DNA of 7,623 nucleotides from Calditrichota bacterium (GTDB lineage Bacteria > Calditrichota > Calditrichia > Calditrichales > Calditrichaceae): assembly GCA_024278715.1 (NCBI GenBank), contig JAJRSN010000230.1, positions 1 through 7,623 on the forward strand, read 5' to 3'. The notes below the pieces were generated by a model, which was not told the DNA's origin, made no database searches, and was given only the letters and a program-made list of their open reading frames with translations. Each line of letters opens with the position of its first letter. Within the stretch, counting starts at the first letter, position 1. Shown here piece by piece: positions 1 to 6,326 of this stretch. The translations under genes were made by a program, and so were the position numbers.

Positions 1-132
1 AAAGGAAATTCATAAATCGTCAATCATAAATCCGCCGCGGCAGTTTTAAATTTGAACTAATCCTTCTTCTACGCTTAAATTACATCTTTTATGACGATGT
101 TGTTTTTGAACCTTAACATTCGAGGCAATAAG

Positions 133-1122
133 ATGAAAAACATCCTTCTTGTCCATACGGGAGGCACATTCGGAATGGTTCCCGTCGAACCCGATCGCAG
201 TCTTGCTCCCGCCGAAATTCAGGATCACATTCTGAATCTTGTTCCGGAAATAACGCGGCTGGCGGAAATCGATGTTGTGACTCCCTTCAACAAAGACAGC
301 TCTAATGTGGGAATTCGGGATTGGGATCAATTGAGCGGTCTTATTTACTCAAAATGGAATGAATACGACGGGTTTGTAGTAATCCACGGCACCGATACCA
401 TGACTTACACCGCGTCGGCGTTATCGTTTTCGTTAAGGAATCTCGATAAACCCGTTATTCTTACAGGCTCACAGCGTCCGCTTTCTCAATCGCGTTCCGA
501 TGCCCGCTTAAATCTGATTGATGCCATCGAATTGGCGACCATGGACTTAAGGGAGGTGTTGATCGTTTTTAATCAAAGAATTATGCGCGGCAACCGGACA
601 AAAAAGATCAGTATTAAAAGCTATCACGCCTTTGAATCGCCCAATTTTCCATTATTGGGAGAGATCGGCGTTACCATCGATATCGACGTGCGCAGAATGC
701 TTTACAGCGAAGGTCCGGTAATGCATCTTCCCGACTTTCAACCGAAGGTTGCCGTACTTCCCGTTCAGCCCTCCTTGACACCGGCGTATTTTCTGCCCAT
801 ATTGGATGAAGACCTGAAAGCATTGATTCTTTTGGGATTTGGTTCGGGTAATGTGCCCTTTCCCGATCCCGAATGGATTAATTTTATTAAAAATGCGGTT
901 GGCAGAGGGTTAAGCGTTTTTATCGGCAGCCAATCAATTCAGGGTAAGGTAGATCTGGAATTGTATGAATGCGGGCATCAAGCCATGCTTTCGGGAGCGC
1001 AAAGCATCGGAGAAATGACAGTGGAAGCGGCGTATGTTAAACTATTGAAAATTTTATCGATCACTTGCCAACCGGAGGAGATTACAAGGATGTTCCAGGA
1101 AAATTGGGCAGGCGAAATTTGA
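133..1122 (+). CDS. ansA: Type I (cytoplasmic) L-asparaginase
   Basis: Hydrolyses L-asparagine to L-aspartate and ammonia in the cytoplasm; 329 aa, the usual length for AnsA. The first catalytic motif is TGGT at residues 9-12 (nucleophile Thr12). The second is HGTDTM at 85-90 (Thr87-Asp88), followed by the family block TYTASALSFS. RGNRT at 152-156 leads to Lys158, which aligns with the active-site lysine of E. coli AnsA. A C-terminal GEMTVEA block (293-299) also matches type I enzymes. There is no signal peptide, which separates it from periplasmic type II enzymes. I chose ATG 133 over the in-frame ATG at 91 because homology begins at MKNILLVHTGGT and a GAGG sits 7 nt upstream of 133; the extra 14 residues look like leader translation. 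The downstream HDAC-like gene starts 2 nt after the stop, suggesting an operon. The related archaeal GatD is less likely, since no extra N-terminal domain is present. Confidence 0.93.
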   Translation: MKNILLVHTGGTFGMVPVEPDRSLAPAEIQDHILNLVPEITRLAEIDVVTPFNKDSSNVGIRDWDQLSGLIYSKWNEYDGFVVIHGTDTMTYTASALSFSLRNLDKPVILTGSQRPLSQSRSDARLNLIDAIELATMDLREVLIVFNQRIMRGNRTKKISIKSYHAFESPNFPLLGEIGVTIDIDVRRMLYSEGPVMHLPDFQPKVAVLPVQPSLTPAYFLPILDEDLKALILLGFGSGNVPFPDPEWINFIKNAVGRGLSVFIGSQSIQGKVDLELYECGHQAMLSGAQSIGEMTVEAAYVKLLKILSITCQPEEITRMFQENWAGEI

Positions 1123-1124
1123 GA

Positions 1125-2054
1125 ATGTGGAATCCATTTCGACGCGAATATGTCCGGGTAGTTTATTCTTCCGATTACATTTACGGATTGCCGTCTGTGG
1201 GCGAACACCAAACCTTTGATATCATGCGTTTTAAGAAAATTAGGGATCGACTGGTCAAAGAACGGCTTCTTACGCGCAGGAATATTTTAAGTCCCTCTCT
1301 GTGCTCGTATGATGAAATACGACTTGTGCACACGGATATCTATCTCAAAAAACTTCAGGATCCTCATTATGTCAGCCAGATTCTGCGTCTTGACGCGGTA
1401 AATATGTTTTACAATTCGATTTTGGAGTATTACCGCGCCGTAACCGGAGGTACATTGTTGGCAACGGCTTTTGCTCTGCACAAAAACTTTCCCACGTTTA
1501 ATCTGGGAGGAGGTTATCATCACGCCCATCCGGATCGAGCCGAAGGATTTTGTTTGTTAAATGACGTTGCTATAGCAATTGAAAAATTCCGTTCTCTGGA
1601 TCGCGCCCGTCGTTATCTGATTATCGATCTGGATTATCATCAGGGAAACGGAACTTTACTCTACTTTCAGGACGACGAAGACGTCTTTACTTTTTCCATG
1701 CACGCGGATACCTGGGTAGAAGTCGATCGACCGCATAATCTTGATATTCTTCTTCCTTCCCATTGTAATGATACTGATTATATGACTATTTTAAAGCAGG
1801 AGCTTCCCCCTGTTTTCGAGGAATTTTGCCCGGATGTGGTTTTTTACATCGCCGGTTCCGATCCGTATGAAAAAGACGCTATCGGCGATATGAATTTGAG
1901 CCGCGAAGGAATGCTGGAAAGGAATTTATTTGTTTACCGGTTGGTGCGTTCCCGCGATATCCCGTTGATAATTTTAGCCGGCGGCGGATACGGAAAGGAT
2001 AGTTGGGAAGTGTATTATGATTTTATTGCCTATTGTCTGAAAAACAAAAGATGA
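1125..2054 (+). CDS. HDAC11-like (class IV) histone deacetylase family hydrolase
   Basis: Zn-dependent amide hydrolase of the arginase/deacetylase fold, 309 aa, expected to remove acetyl or longer acyl groups from lysines or small amines. The catalytic set looks complete: tandem histidines H132-H133 in GGGYHHAHPDRAEGFC, zinc ligands D170 and H172 in DLDYHQGNG, third ligand D246 in AGSDP, and the transition-state tyrosine Y289 in LAGGGYG. From memory of human HDAC11, the layout (TGGT at 107-110, CPDVVFYIAGSDP, then a RNLFVYRLVRSRDIP-like block) matches class IV better than AcuC or acetylpolyamine amidohydrolases. HDAC11 itself prefers long fatty-acyl groups, so the true substrate here is open. 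ATG 1125 fits where homology begins, but its ribosome site is weak (AGG 12 nt upstream). TTG 1119, which overlaps the ansA stop, is an alternative start. It lies 2 nt after ansA and 7 nt before the unknown gene, inside the run that ends with efp. Confidence 0.9.
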   Translation: MWNPFRREYVRVVYSSDYIYGLPSVGEHQTFDIMRFKKIRDRLVKERLLTRRNILSPSLCSYDEIRLVHTDIYLKKLQDPHYVSQILRLDAVNMFYNSILEYYRAVTGGTLLATAFALHKNFPTFNLGGGYHHAHPDRAEGFCLLNDVAIAIEKFRSLDRARRYLIIDLDYHQGNGTLLYFQDDEDVFTFSMHADTWVEVDRPHNLDILLPSHCNDTDYMTILKQELPPVFEEFCPDVVFYIAGSDPYEKDAIGDMNLSREGMLERNLFVYRLVRSRDIPLIILAGGGYGKDSWEVYYDFIAYCLKNKR

Positions 2055-2061
2055 GTAAAAA

Positions 2062-2973
2062 ATGAAATACAAAATACCGAAACGTTACTGGCGAATAGCA
2101 AAACGGCTGACAATCGCCGAATTGCAGGAATCCAATACATCGGACGCTTTTTTTTCCGAAAAAGATTTGTTCGAGGTGAATATTGCCCGCCGATCGGAGG
2201 GACTTTTTCTCGGTTTCTATTCAAAGAAGGGCATTCAAACCGCTTTTGAGCGATACGGGATTATCAAGCAGTTGAAAGAACGCGGTTTTGACGATCTTAT
2301 TTTTGAAATAGACACCGGCGATCCTTATATTCACCGCCTTATTATTTACGACGGCAAGGCGGACAGCAGCCGTTTATTGATTGAAGTTGTACTGAGGAAA
2401 AAAGTAATAGAAATTCAGATGCCCTTTTCCAGCAGACTTAACGGCAAGATGTTCGAATCTCTTGCCATTGAATGGTTGTGTATGCAAAATCCTAACAAGA
2501 GTTTTTCCGACGAAAAACCGCGTCTGCCCGGACAAAAGCATCCCGGACTGGGCATGGCTTCAAAAGCCGTGGAAATTCTTATTATTACAGCCTGGCGCTT
2601 GCATTTAGCCGGATTGCTGAACACGCCCGATCATTTTCATAACGCCTATTTGTATTCAAGAATATTCTATTACTTAAATCCCGAAAATCAGGCGCGGTTT
2701 ATGGCTTTATGCCGCGATCTAAAGGATTATTCCCCGGATATGATATCATGGGCAGTGGAATGGGGAGTCGTAATCGATGAAATTCAAAATAGACCCATGG
2801 AATGGATCATCGGCGAACAAATTGTGCCTTTACATTCCGATTTAAAAGATTTATTTGAATCCGCGGATTATCAAAATTGGGTTAAAGAAAAGAGTCGTTT
2901 GTTTAAGTTTCGTTTGGATATTGATAAATTTAAAAATATGAAAGCAAAATTAGGAGGTTATAATGAAGCTTAA
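2062..2973 (+). CDS. Uncharacterised protein between the HDAC-like gene and efp
   Basis: A 303-aa protein that I do not recognise as a named family. It has no signal peptide and no convincing membrane segment, so it is probably cytosolic. The N-terminus (1-22) is basic; residues 80-120 look like alternating beta strands (IFEIDTG, HRLIIYDG, RLLIEVVL, KVIEIQMPF). The most distinctive block is RLPGQKHPGLG at 154-164, followed by a likely helix (167-186) and an HFHNAYLYSR segment at 191-200. Clustered histidines (160, 181, 191, 193) could bind metal or act in catalysis, but that is speculation. The C-terminus (262-298) is charged and probably helical. It starts 7 nt after the HDAC-like gene with no clear Shine-Dalgarno sequence and overlaps the efp start by 11 nt, so its translation is probably coupled to both neighbours. 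My weak recollection is that similar proteins sit beside HDAC-like genes in other bacteria; I cannot verify that here. It is clearly coding: long, uninterrupted, and codon use like its neighbours. Confidence 0.85.
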   Translation: MKYKIPKRYWRIAKRLTIAELQESNTSDAFFSEKDLFEVNIARRSEGLFLGFYSKKGIQTAFERYGIIKQLKERGFDDLIFEIDTGDPYIHRLIIYDGKADSSRLLIEVVLRKKVIEIQMPFSSRLNGKMFESLAIEWLCMQNPNKSFSDEKPRLPGQKHPGLGMASKAVEILIITAWRLHLAGLLNTPDHFHNAYLYSRIFYYLNPENQARFMALCRDLKDYSPDMISWAVEWGVVIDEIQNRPMEWIIGEQIVPLHSDLKDLFESADYQNWVKEKSRLFKFRLDIDKFKNMKAKLGGYNEA

Positions 2974-3535
2974 AGCAGTTCAGTTGCGCAAAGGCAATAT
3001 TATTCTTTTTAATAACGATTTGTACGTACTGACCGACGTGACGCATATTACGCCGGGCAAAGGGCAGGCTGTGGTTCAGACGAAAATGAAACATATCCAA
3101 ACCGGTCAAAACGCCGAAAAGCGCTACCGCCCCGATGAAAACGTGGAAAAAGCCGAGTTGGAAACCCGCAAAATGGAATACATTTACGAAGACGGTGATA
3201 ACTTTATATTTATGGATCAGGAAACGTACGAACAAATTCCCATTAATAAAGATTTTTTGGGAGACGCGGTTTTTTATCTTTTGCCCAATACCGTGGTTGA
3301 TGTGAACTTTTACAAAGAAAAACCGATTGGCGTGGAATTACCGCTTTCGGTTGATCTTAAAGTTGTGGAAACCGAACCCACTCTTAAAACGGCAACCGTT
3401 ACCTCCTCTTACAAACCGGCGGTTCTGGAAACAGGATTAAAAGTCCAGATTCCTCCTTTTATCGGAGAAGGCGAGATCGTTCGCATCGATACCCGCGACG
3501 GTAAATATCTTGAAAGAGTTAAAACAAAGGAATAG
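2963..3535 (+). CDS. efp: Translation elongation factor P
   Basis: EF-P (190 aa, normal length) binds between the ribosomal P and E sites and rescues stalling at polyproline and similar stretches. All three beta-barrel domains are present: the N-terminal KOW-like domain (1-64), the OB domain (about 67-128) and the C-terminal OB domain (about 130-190). The domain I loop reads PGKGQ at 31-35, with Lys33 at the tip that contacts the P-site tRNA and is often modified in other bacteria. This loop separates it from the YeiP/EfpL paralogue. The C-terminal signature KPAVLETG...IPPF...GE fits the EF-P pattern with Ile where Val is usual. A strong TAGGAGG (2951-2957) lies 5 nt before the ATG, inside the end of the upstream gene, so efp is the best-translated cistron of this run. 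No modification enzyme (EpmA, EarP or the like) is visible in the window. An intrinsic terminator follows the stop. Confidence 0.96.
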   Translation: MKLKAVQLRKGNIILFNNDLYVLTDVTHITPGKGQAVVQTKMKHIQTGQNAEKRYRPDENVEKAELETRKMEYIYEDGDNFIFMDQETYEQIPINKDFLGDAVFYLLPNTVVDVNFYKEKPIGVELPLSVDLKVVETEPTLKTATVTSSYKPAVLETGLKVQIPPFIGEGEIVRIDTRDGKYLERVKTKE

Positions 3536-3551
3536 AGAATTATTCAAGTTT

Positions 3552-3583
3552 GAGGCTGGTTCGGAAAATCAGCCTCTTTTCCT
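3552..3583 (+). terminator. Rho-independent terminator after efp
   Basis: GAGGCTG (3552-3558) pairs perfectly with CAGCCTC (3570-3576). The stem extends inward by one G-U and two A-U pairs, leaving the 5-nt loop CGGAA, and is followed by the U-rich tail TTTTCCTTC. It begins 16 nt after the efp stop codon and should end the ansA-HDAC-unknown-efp transcript. Confidence 0.85.
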
Positions 3584-3871
3584 TCTGCAGGCAAAAATCA
3601 AACGCCGATTTTGAACTTAATTTTTTACCTCAACCTCAATTTCGGTTCCTCTTTTGTATTTTTGAGAAAAATTGGATTTAAAGAAAAATTTTATATAGCT
3701 TTACAACTGTTTTTTTGCAAACGGATTTTTGAGAATTTGTTAGGCTGCGGATTAAAAGAGCTTTCATATTGGGTTATAGTGTTGATGTTGCAGTAAAAAG
3801 ATTATTTGTCGGGAATGAACTAAAATTTTTATTTGCCCGTTCAAAAGCTATATTCTTTTTTCAAAAGGTTT
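3584..3871. other. AT-rich intergenic stretch without a supported gene
   Basis: Non-coding DNA between the efp terminator and the receiver-domain gene. It is distinctly AT-rich with homopolymer T and A runs. It contains a 61-codon TTG-start frame (3611-3796) that looks accidental, a direct CCTCAA doublet (3628-3639), a possible promoter (3752-3780), and a TATATT hexamer (3849-3854) with no good -35 partner. I see no tRNA, no riboswitch core and no strong hairpin. Confidence 0.6.
3752..3780 (+). promoter_or_regulatory. Possible sigma70-type promoter for the receiver-domain gene
   Basis: TTAAAA (3752-3757, 4 of 6 consensus) is separated by 17 nt from TATAGT (3775-3780, 5 of 6). It would give a leader of roughly 95-100 nt before the TTG start at 3885. 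The efp terminator upstream means this gene needs its own promoter. In DNA this AT-rich, chance matches are common, so support is modest. Confidence 0.3.
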
Positions 3872-3877
3872 GAGGAG
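3872..3877 (+). promoter_or_regulatory. Ribosome binding site that fixes a TTG start
   Basis: GAGGAG at 3872-3877 stands 7 nt before the TTG at 3885. The longer reading frame from the TTG at 3870 would place this sequence inside its first codons, so the site argues for 3885 as the true start. Confidence 0.7.
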
Positions 3878-3884
3878 AATTTTA

Positions 3885-4682
3885 TTGGAACCGGGAACTT
3901 TAAAGCGGAGTAAGGATAGTATCTTACTTATTGAAGACGATGAACACTATGCGAATTTAGAAAAACAAATACTTGAAGAAAAGTTCGATTTTAAAATTGT
4001 AGTCCGATCCGGCAAAGCGGAAGTAAAAAAGTCTGATATTGCCAAAGCGGCGCTCATCATAGTTGATTTTAATCTACCCGATACCACGGGCGAAGAGCTG
4101 GTTAAAGAGATACGACAGCAAACAGACGTGCCGATACTGGTTGTTACCGGCAACCGCGAATTGGAAATAGCAATCAACACTTTAAAGACGGGAGCAACGG
4201 ATTTTTTAATGAAATCGCCTCAAACGTTAATTTTGCTTCCTAATGTTGTGGAGCGATCAATAAGAGACTACGAGACGCAAAATTTGTTAAAGGAAAAAGA
4301 ATTAAAAAAGGAACGGTTTAACGCTCAAATTGAAACGCTGCGACAGGTTTTAACTACTCTGGCGCATTATATTAACAATTCAACCACCACAATTTACGGT
4401 TATGCGCAACTGTGTCAGCAGGATAAATCGGATAAGGACAGAGTTGAAAAATTAATACAGGTTAGCATTAAAGAAACGCAGCGGATCACCTTTGTTCTTC
4501 AGGAGCTGGAAAATTTTGTCAATAATCTGGAATTAAGAACGACGAGTTATTTAAATATTCCGGATGCCATGTTTGCTATTGAATCTCGGATTAATGAGAA
4601 AATAAAAAGATTTATTGAAGAAATGGAATCAAAAGAGCGCAAAGAGCGTAAAAATCAAGAAAACGATGAAATTGAGACTTGA
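3885..4682 (+). CDS. Response-regulator receiver domain fused to a DHp-like (H-box) segment, no ATPase domain
   Basis: A 265-aa cytoplasmic signalling protein started at TTG. Residues 11-130 form a CheY-like receiver with the full active site: acidic pocket E17-D18-D19, phospho-acceptor D61 in IIVDFNLPD, T88 in VVTGN, and K110 in FLMKSP. A charged helix (130-150) leads into residues 146-215, which resemble a histidine-kinase dimerisation domain. LAHYINNSTTTIYGYAQL (159-176) mirrors the NtrB-type H-box LAHEINNPL. However, the acidic residue after the histidine (H161) is Tyr and the Pro is Ser. No HATPase domain follows; the protein ends in a highly charged tail (240-265), and nothing downstream looks like a frameshifted remainder. 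It may therefore work as a phosphotransfer or dimerisation module rather than a kinase. Partners are not evident in the window. The next gene begins 60 nt on and probably has its own promoter. Confidence 0.85.
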   Translation: MEPGTLKRSKDSILLIEDDEHYANLEKQILEEKFDFKIVVRSGKAEVKKSDIAKAALIIVDFNLPDTTGEELVKEIRQQTDVPILVVTGNRELEIAINTLKTGATDFLMKSPQTLILLPNVVERSIRDYETQNLLKEKELKKERFNAQIETLRQVLTTLAHYINNSTTTIYGYAQLCQQDKSDKDRVEKLIQVSIKETQRITFVLQELENFVNNLELRTTSYLNIPDAMFAIESRINEKIKRFIEEMESKERKERKNQENDEIET

Positions 4683-4707
4683 TAGCAATTCAATAAAATA
4701 TTATATT
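4679..4707 (+). promoter_or_regulatory. Sigma70-type promoter for the TPR gene and possibly the genes after it
   Basis: TTGATA (4679-4684, 5 of 6) and TATATT (4702-4707, 5 of 6) are spaced by exactly 17 nt. The -35 hexamer overlaps the stop codon of the receiver-domain gene, and the -10 ends 35 nt before the GTG start of the TPR gene. It is the best promoter match I found in the window. Confidence 0.5.
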
Positions 4708-4742
4708 AGAAATTTAGGTTAATTCACTAAGGAGGTAGCCAG

Positions 4743-5624
4743 GTGAGAAATTATAGAATTATCGCTCTTTTGATATTTGCACTGCTTGTTGCGAGTTCCG
4801 CTTTATTGGCGCAGAAAAAAGCTCGCAGTCCGGAAGCAGGGCAAGCATATAATGCCGGACTGAATCTTGCGAAGAAGCAGAAATATCAGGAGGCTATTGT
4901 CAAATTTGAGACTGCGGTGGCAAAAGACGACAGCTTTCCCGAAGCACATTATATGATGGGCTATTGTTATAAAAAGCTGCGCAAATATGAAGAAGCAAAA
5001 ACTCAATTTAAGAAAGCTATAAATTTAAACAAAAAGTTTGAAACGGCTTATATTGCTCTCGGTAATTTATTGGCTGATGAAGGAAAAAATCAGGAAGCGA
5101 TTGCCACCTTTCAGGCGGTATTGGCATTTAATGATAAATCTCCTAAAGCCAATTACGGACTTGGGAAGCTGTATTATGAAGCCAAAAATTATTCCAAGGC
5201 GGCGGAATATTTACAAAAGGCTGTTCAGGCAAAACCGAAATATTCCAAGGCTTACAATATTCTTGGATTAACTCTGGAAAAATTGAAAAAATATAATGAA
5301 TCGATAGCCGCCTTCAAAAAGGCTGTTGAAAACGAACGGAAAAAGAATCTTCAGGGCGATTATTATTATCGCATGGGCAAGGTGCTTGTAGAGATCAAAA
5401 AATTAAAAGAAGCCGAAGCCGCCCTTAAAAAAGCCGCGCAATTCAGCAGAAGCGCAACGATTAAGGCGGGCGCGAATTTCTATTTGGGCGAGGTTTACAA
5501 ATTACGCGGACAGAAACAAAAAGCCTTGCAATACTATGAAAAAGCCGCTAAAAATCGTACATGGAAACAGCCGGCTGAATATGAAATCGATATGATTAAA
5601 AATCCGGATAAATATGCCTATTAA
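4743..5624 (+). CDS. Exported TPR-repeat protein
   Basis: A 293-aa protein that begins with a Sec signal peptide: basic MRNYR, a hydrophobic core (6-22), and a likely signal peptidase I site after LLA at residue 23, before Gln24. There is no lipobox cysteine, so it is probably a soluble periplasmic or secreted protein. The mature part is nearly all tetratricopeptide repeats. I count about seven 34-residue units, beginning near residues 33, 67, 101, 135, 169, 205 and 243, each with the A/Y/G...A..F..A pattern (for example YNAGLNLAKKQKYQEAIVKF). TPR solenoids bind peptides or scaffold complexes, and the sequence does not show the partner. The protein is very lysine-rich. The start is GTG at 4743, supported by AAGGAGG (4729-4735) 7 nt upstream; no other start keeps the signal peptide. 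rpsU follows after 36 nt with no clear terminator between them. Confidence 0.9.
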   Translation: MRNYRIIALLIFALLVASSALLAQKKARSPEAGQAYNAGLNLAKKQKYQEAIVKFETAVAKDDSFPEAHYMMGYCYKKLRKYEEAKTQFKKAINLNKKFETAYIALGNLLADEGKNQEAIATFQAVLAFNDKSPKANYGLGKLYYEAKNYSKAAEYLQKAVQAKPKYSKAYNILGLTLEKLKKYNESIAAFKKAVENERKKNLQGDYYYRMGKVLVEIKKLKEAEAALKKAAQFSRSATIKAGANFYLGEVYKLRGQKQKALQYYEKAAKNRTWKQPAEYEIDMIKNPDKYAY

Positions 5625-5640
5625 TTGTGAAACCAACAAG

Positions 5641-5647
5641 AAAGGAG
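5641..5647 (+). promoter_or_regulatory. Shine-Dalgarno of rpsU with unusually long spacing
   Basis: AAAGGAG (5641-5647) is 13 nt from the ATG at 5661, longer than the 5-9 nt typical of this window. The intervening DNA has no better in-frame start, because TTG 5652 is followed at once by a stop. Weak placement could tune bS21 output. Confidence 0.55.
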
Positions 5648-5660
5648 AACATTGTAACTT

Positions 5661-5858
5661 ATGATTACAGTGAAAGTCAGAGAAAACGAACCCTTCGAAA
5701 AAGCTTTTAAACGATTTACAAAAGCTTGTGAAAAGTCGGGTTTGATGGCAGATATCAAACGTCATCAGCATTATGAAAAACCCAGTGAACAAAAAAAGCG
5801 TCGTCTGAATCAAGCCCGTCGTAAAATGAGAAAGTTAATGGCGGAAATGAACAGATAG
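5661..5858 (+). CDS. rpsU: Small ribosomal subunit protein bS21
   Basis: bS21 of the 30S subunit lies near the 3' end of 16S rRNA and helps initiation. The 65-aa product has the normal length and the family hallmark VKVRENEPFEKAFKRF (4-19), then ACEKSGLMADIKRHQHYEKP (22-41) and a strongly basic C-terminal helix (44-65). The ribosome site is strong but set back 13 nt. It sits 36 nt after the TPR gene and 9 nt before the yqeY-family gene; the rpsU-yqeY pair is a common bacterial arrangement. Confidence 0.97.
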   Translation: MITVKVRENEPFEKAFKRFTKACEKSGLMADIKRHQHYEKPSEQKKRRLNQARRKMRKLMAEMNR

Positions 5859-5867
5859 GCGTTACTA

Positions 5868-6326
5868 ATGAACCTGGAAAGCAAAATTCAGGAAGATTTG
5901 AAAACAGCCATGAAAGCGGGCGACCGCTTTAAAGTGGAAACATTGCGCGGTCTCATGGCTCAGATCAAGGACGAAAGAATAAAACTTCGTCCGAAAGAAT
6001 TAACGGAAGACAATGTTCTTGCGGTCATTCAAAGAGCTGTTAAACGGCGTAAAGAGGCTATTGAACTTTATAAACAGGGAAACCGTCAGGACCTTGCGGA
6101 TAAAGAACAAAAAGAGTTGGAGCTTCTTCGGGAATATCTACCCGAGCAGCTTTCCGGGCAAGAAATAACAAATATTGTTAATCAGGTTATCGAACAGGTT
6201 GGCGCGGCTTCTGTCAGAGATTTGGGTAAAGTTATGGGCGCGGTAATGAAACAGGTTCAGGGCAAAGCCGACGGCAAAGAAGTCCAGCAAATTGTTCGAG
6301 AACGACTTACAAAATTATCTCAATGA
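5868..6326 (+). CDS. yqeY: YqeY/GatB C-terminal-domain-like protein
   Basis: A 152-aa protein of the GatB/YqeY family, the usual size for stand-alone YqeY. The family resembles the tRNA-interacting tail of the GatB subunit of the Asp/Glu-tRNA amidotransferase; its own biochemical role is not firmly known. Visible hallmarks are ETLRGLMAQIKDERI (24-38), the central QRAVKRRKEAIELYKQGNR (54-72), the EYLPEQLS motif (89-96), and the C-terminal DLGKVMGAVMKQVQGKADGK block (117-136). That last block matches the conserved GK.M...M....G..DG pattern. The ATG follows rpsU by 9 nt with only a weak AGG near the rpsU stop, so it is probably translated by coupling. Its TGA overlaps the start of the next gene as ATGA. 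Confidence 0.94.
   Translation: MNLESKIQEDLKTAMKAGDRFKVETLRGLMAQIKDERIKLRPKELTEDNVLAVIQRAVKRRKEAIELYKQGNRQDLADKEQKELELLREYLPEQLSGQEITNIVNQVIEQVGAASVRDLGKVMGAVMKQVQGKADGKEVQQIVRERLTKLSQ

Noticed and set aside
52..81. TTGAAC, 18 nt, TAAATT as a promoter for ansA
   Set aside because: Each hexamer matches only 4 of 6 in AT-rich DNA, and the window begins too close upstream to judge whether ansA heads the operon. It is possible but not supported enough to list.
46..330. A minus-strand open frame over the ansA start
   Set aside because: It overlaps the strongly supported ansA on the opposite strand and has no family resemblance.
2051..2065. A four-codon ATG-to-TGA mini-frame across the end of the HDAC-like gene
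   Set aside because: Too short to support as a leader peptide; it looks like a by-product of the close gene junction.
3611..3796. A 61-codon TTG-start frame in the intergenic region, rich in Phe, Leu and Asn
   Set aside because: It has no ribosome site and lies in AT-rich DNA just after a terminator. The composition is what random AT-rich sequence gives, and there is no recognisable domain.
3816..3843. TGAAC and GTTCA inverted pair before the receiver-domain gene as an operator
   Set aside because: There are only 5 matching bases per arm with an 18-nt centre, which is expected by chance; flanking bases do not extend the symmetry.
5038..5271. A 77-codon + frame inside the TPR gene
   Set aside because: It lies wholly within the TPR repeats in another frame. 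Repeated codon patterns readily leave such open shadows.
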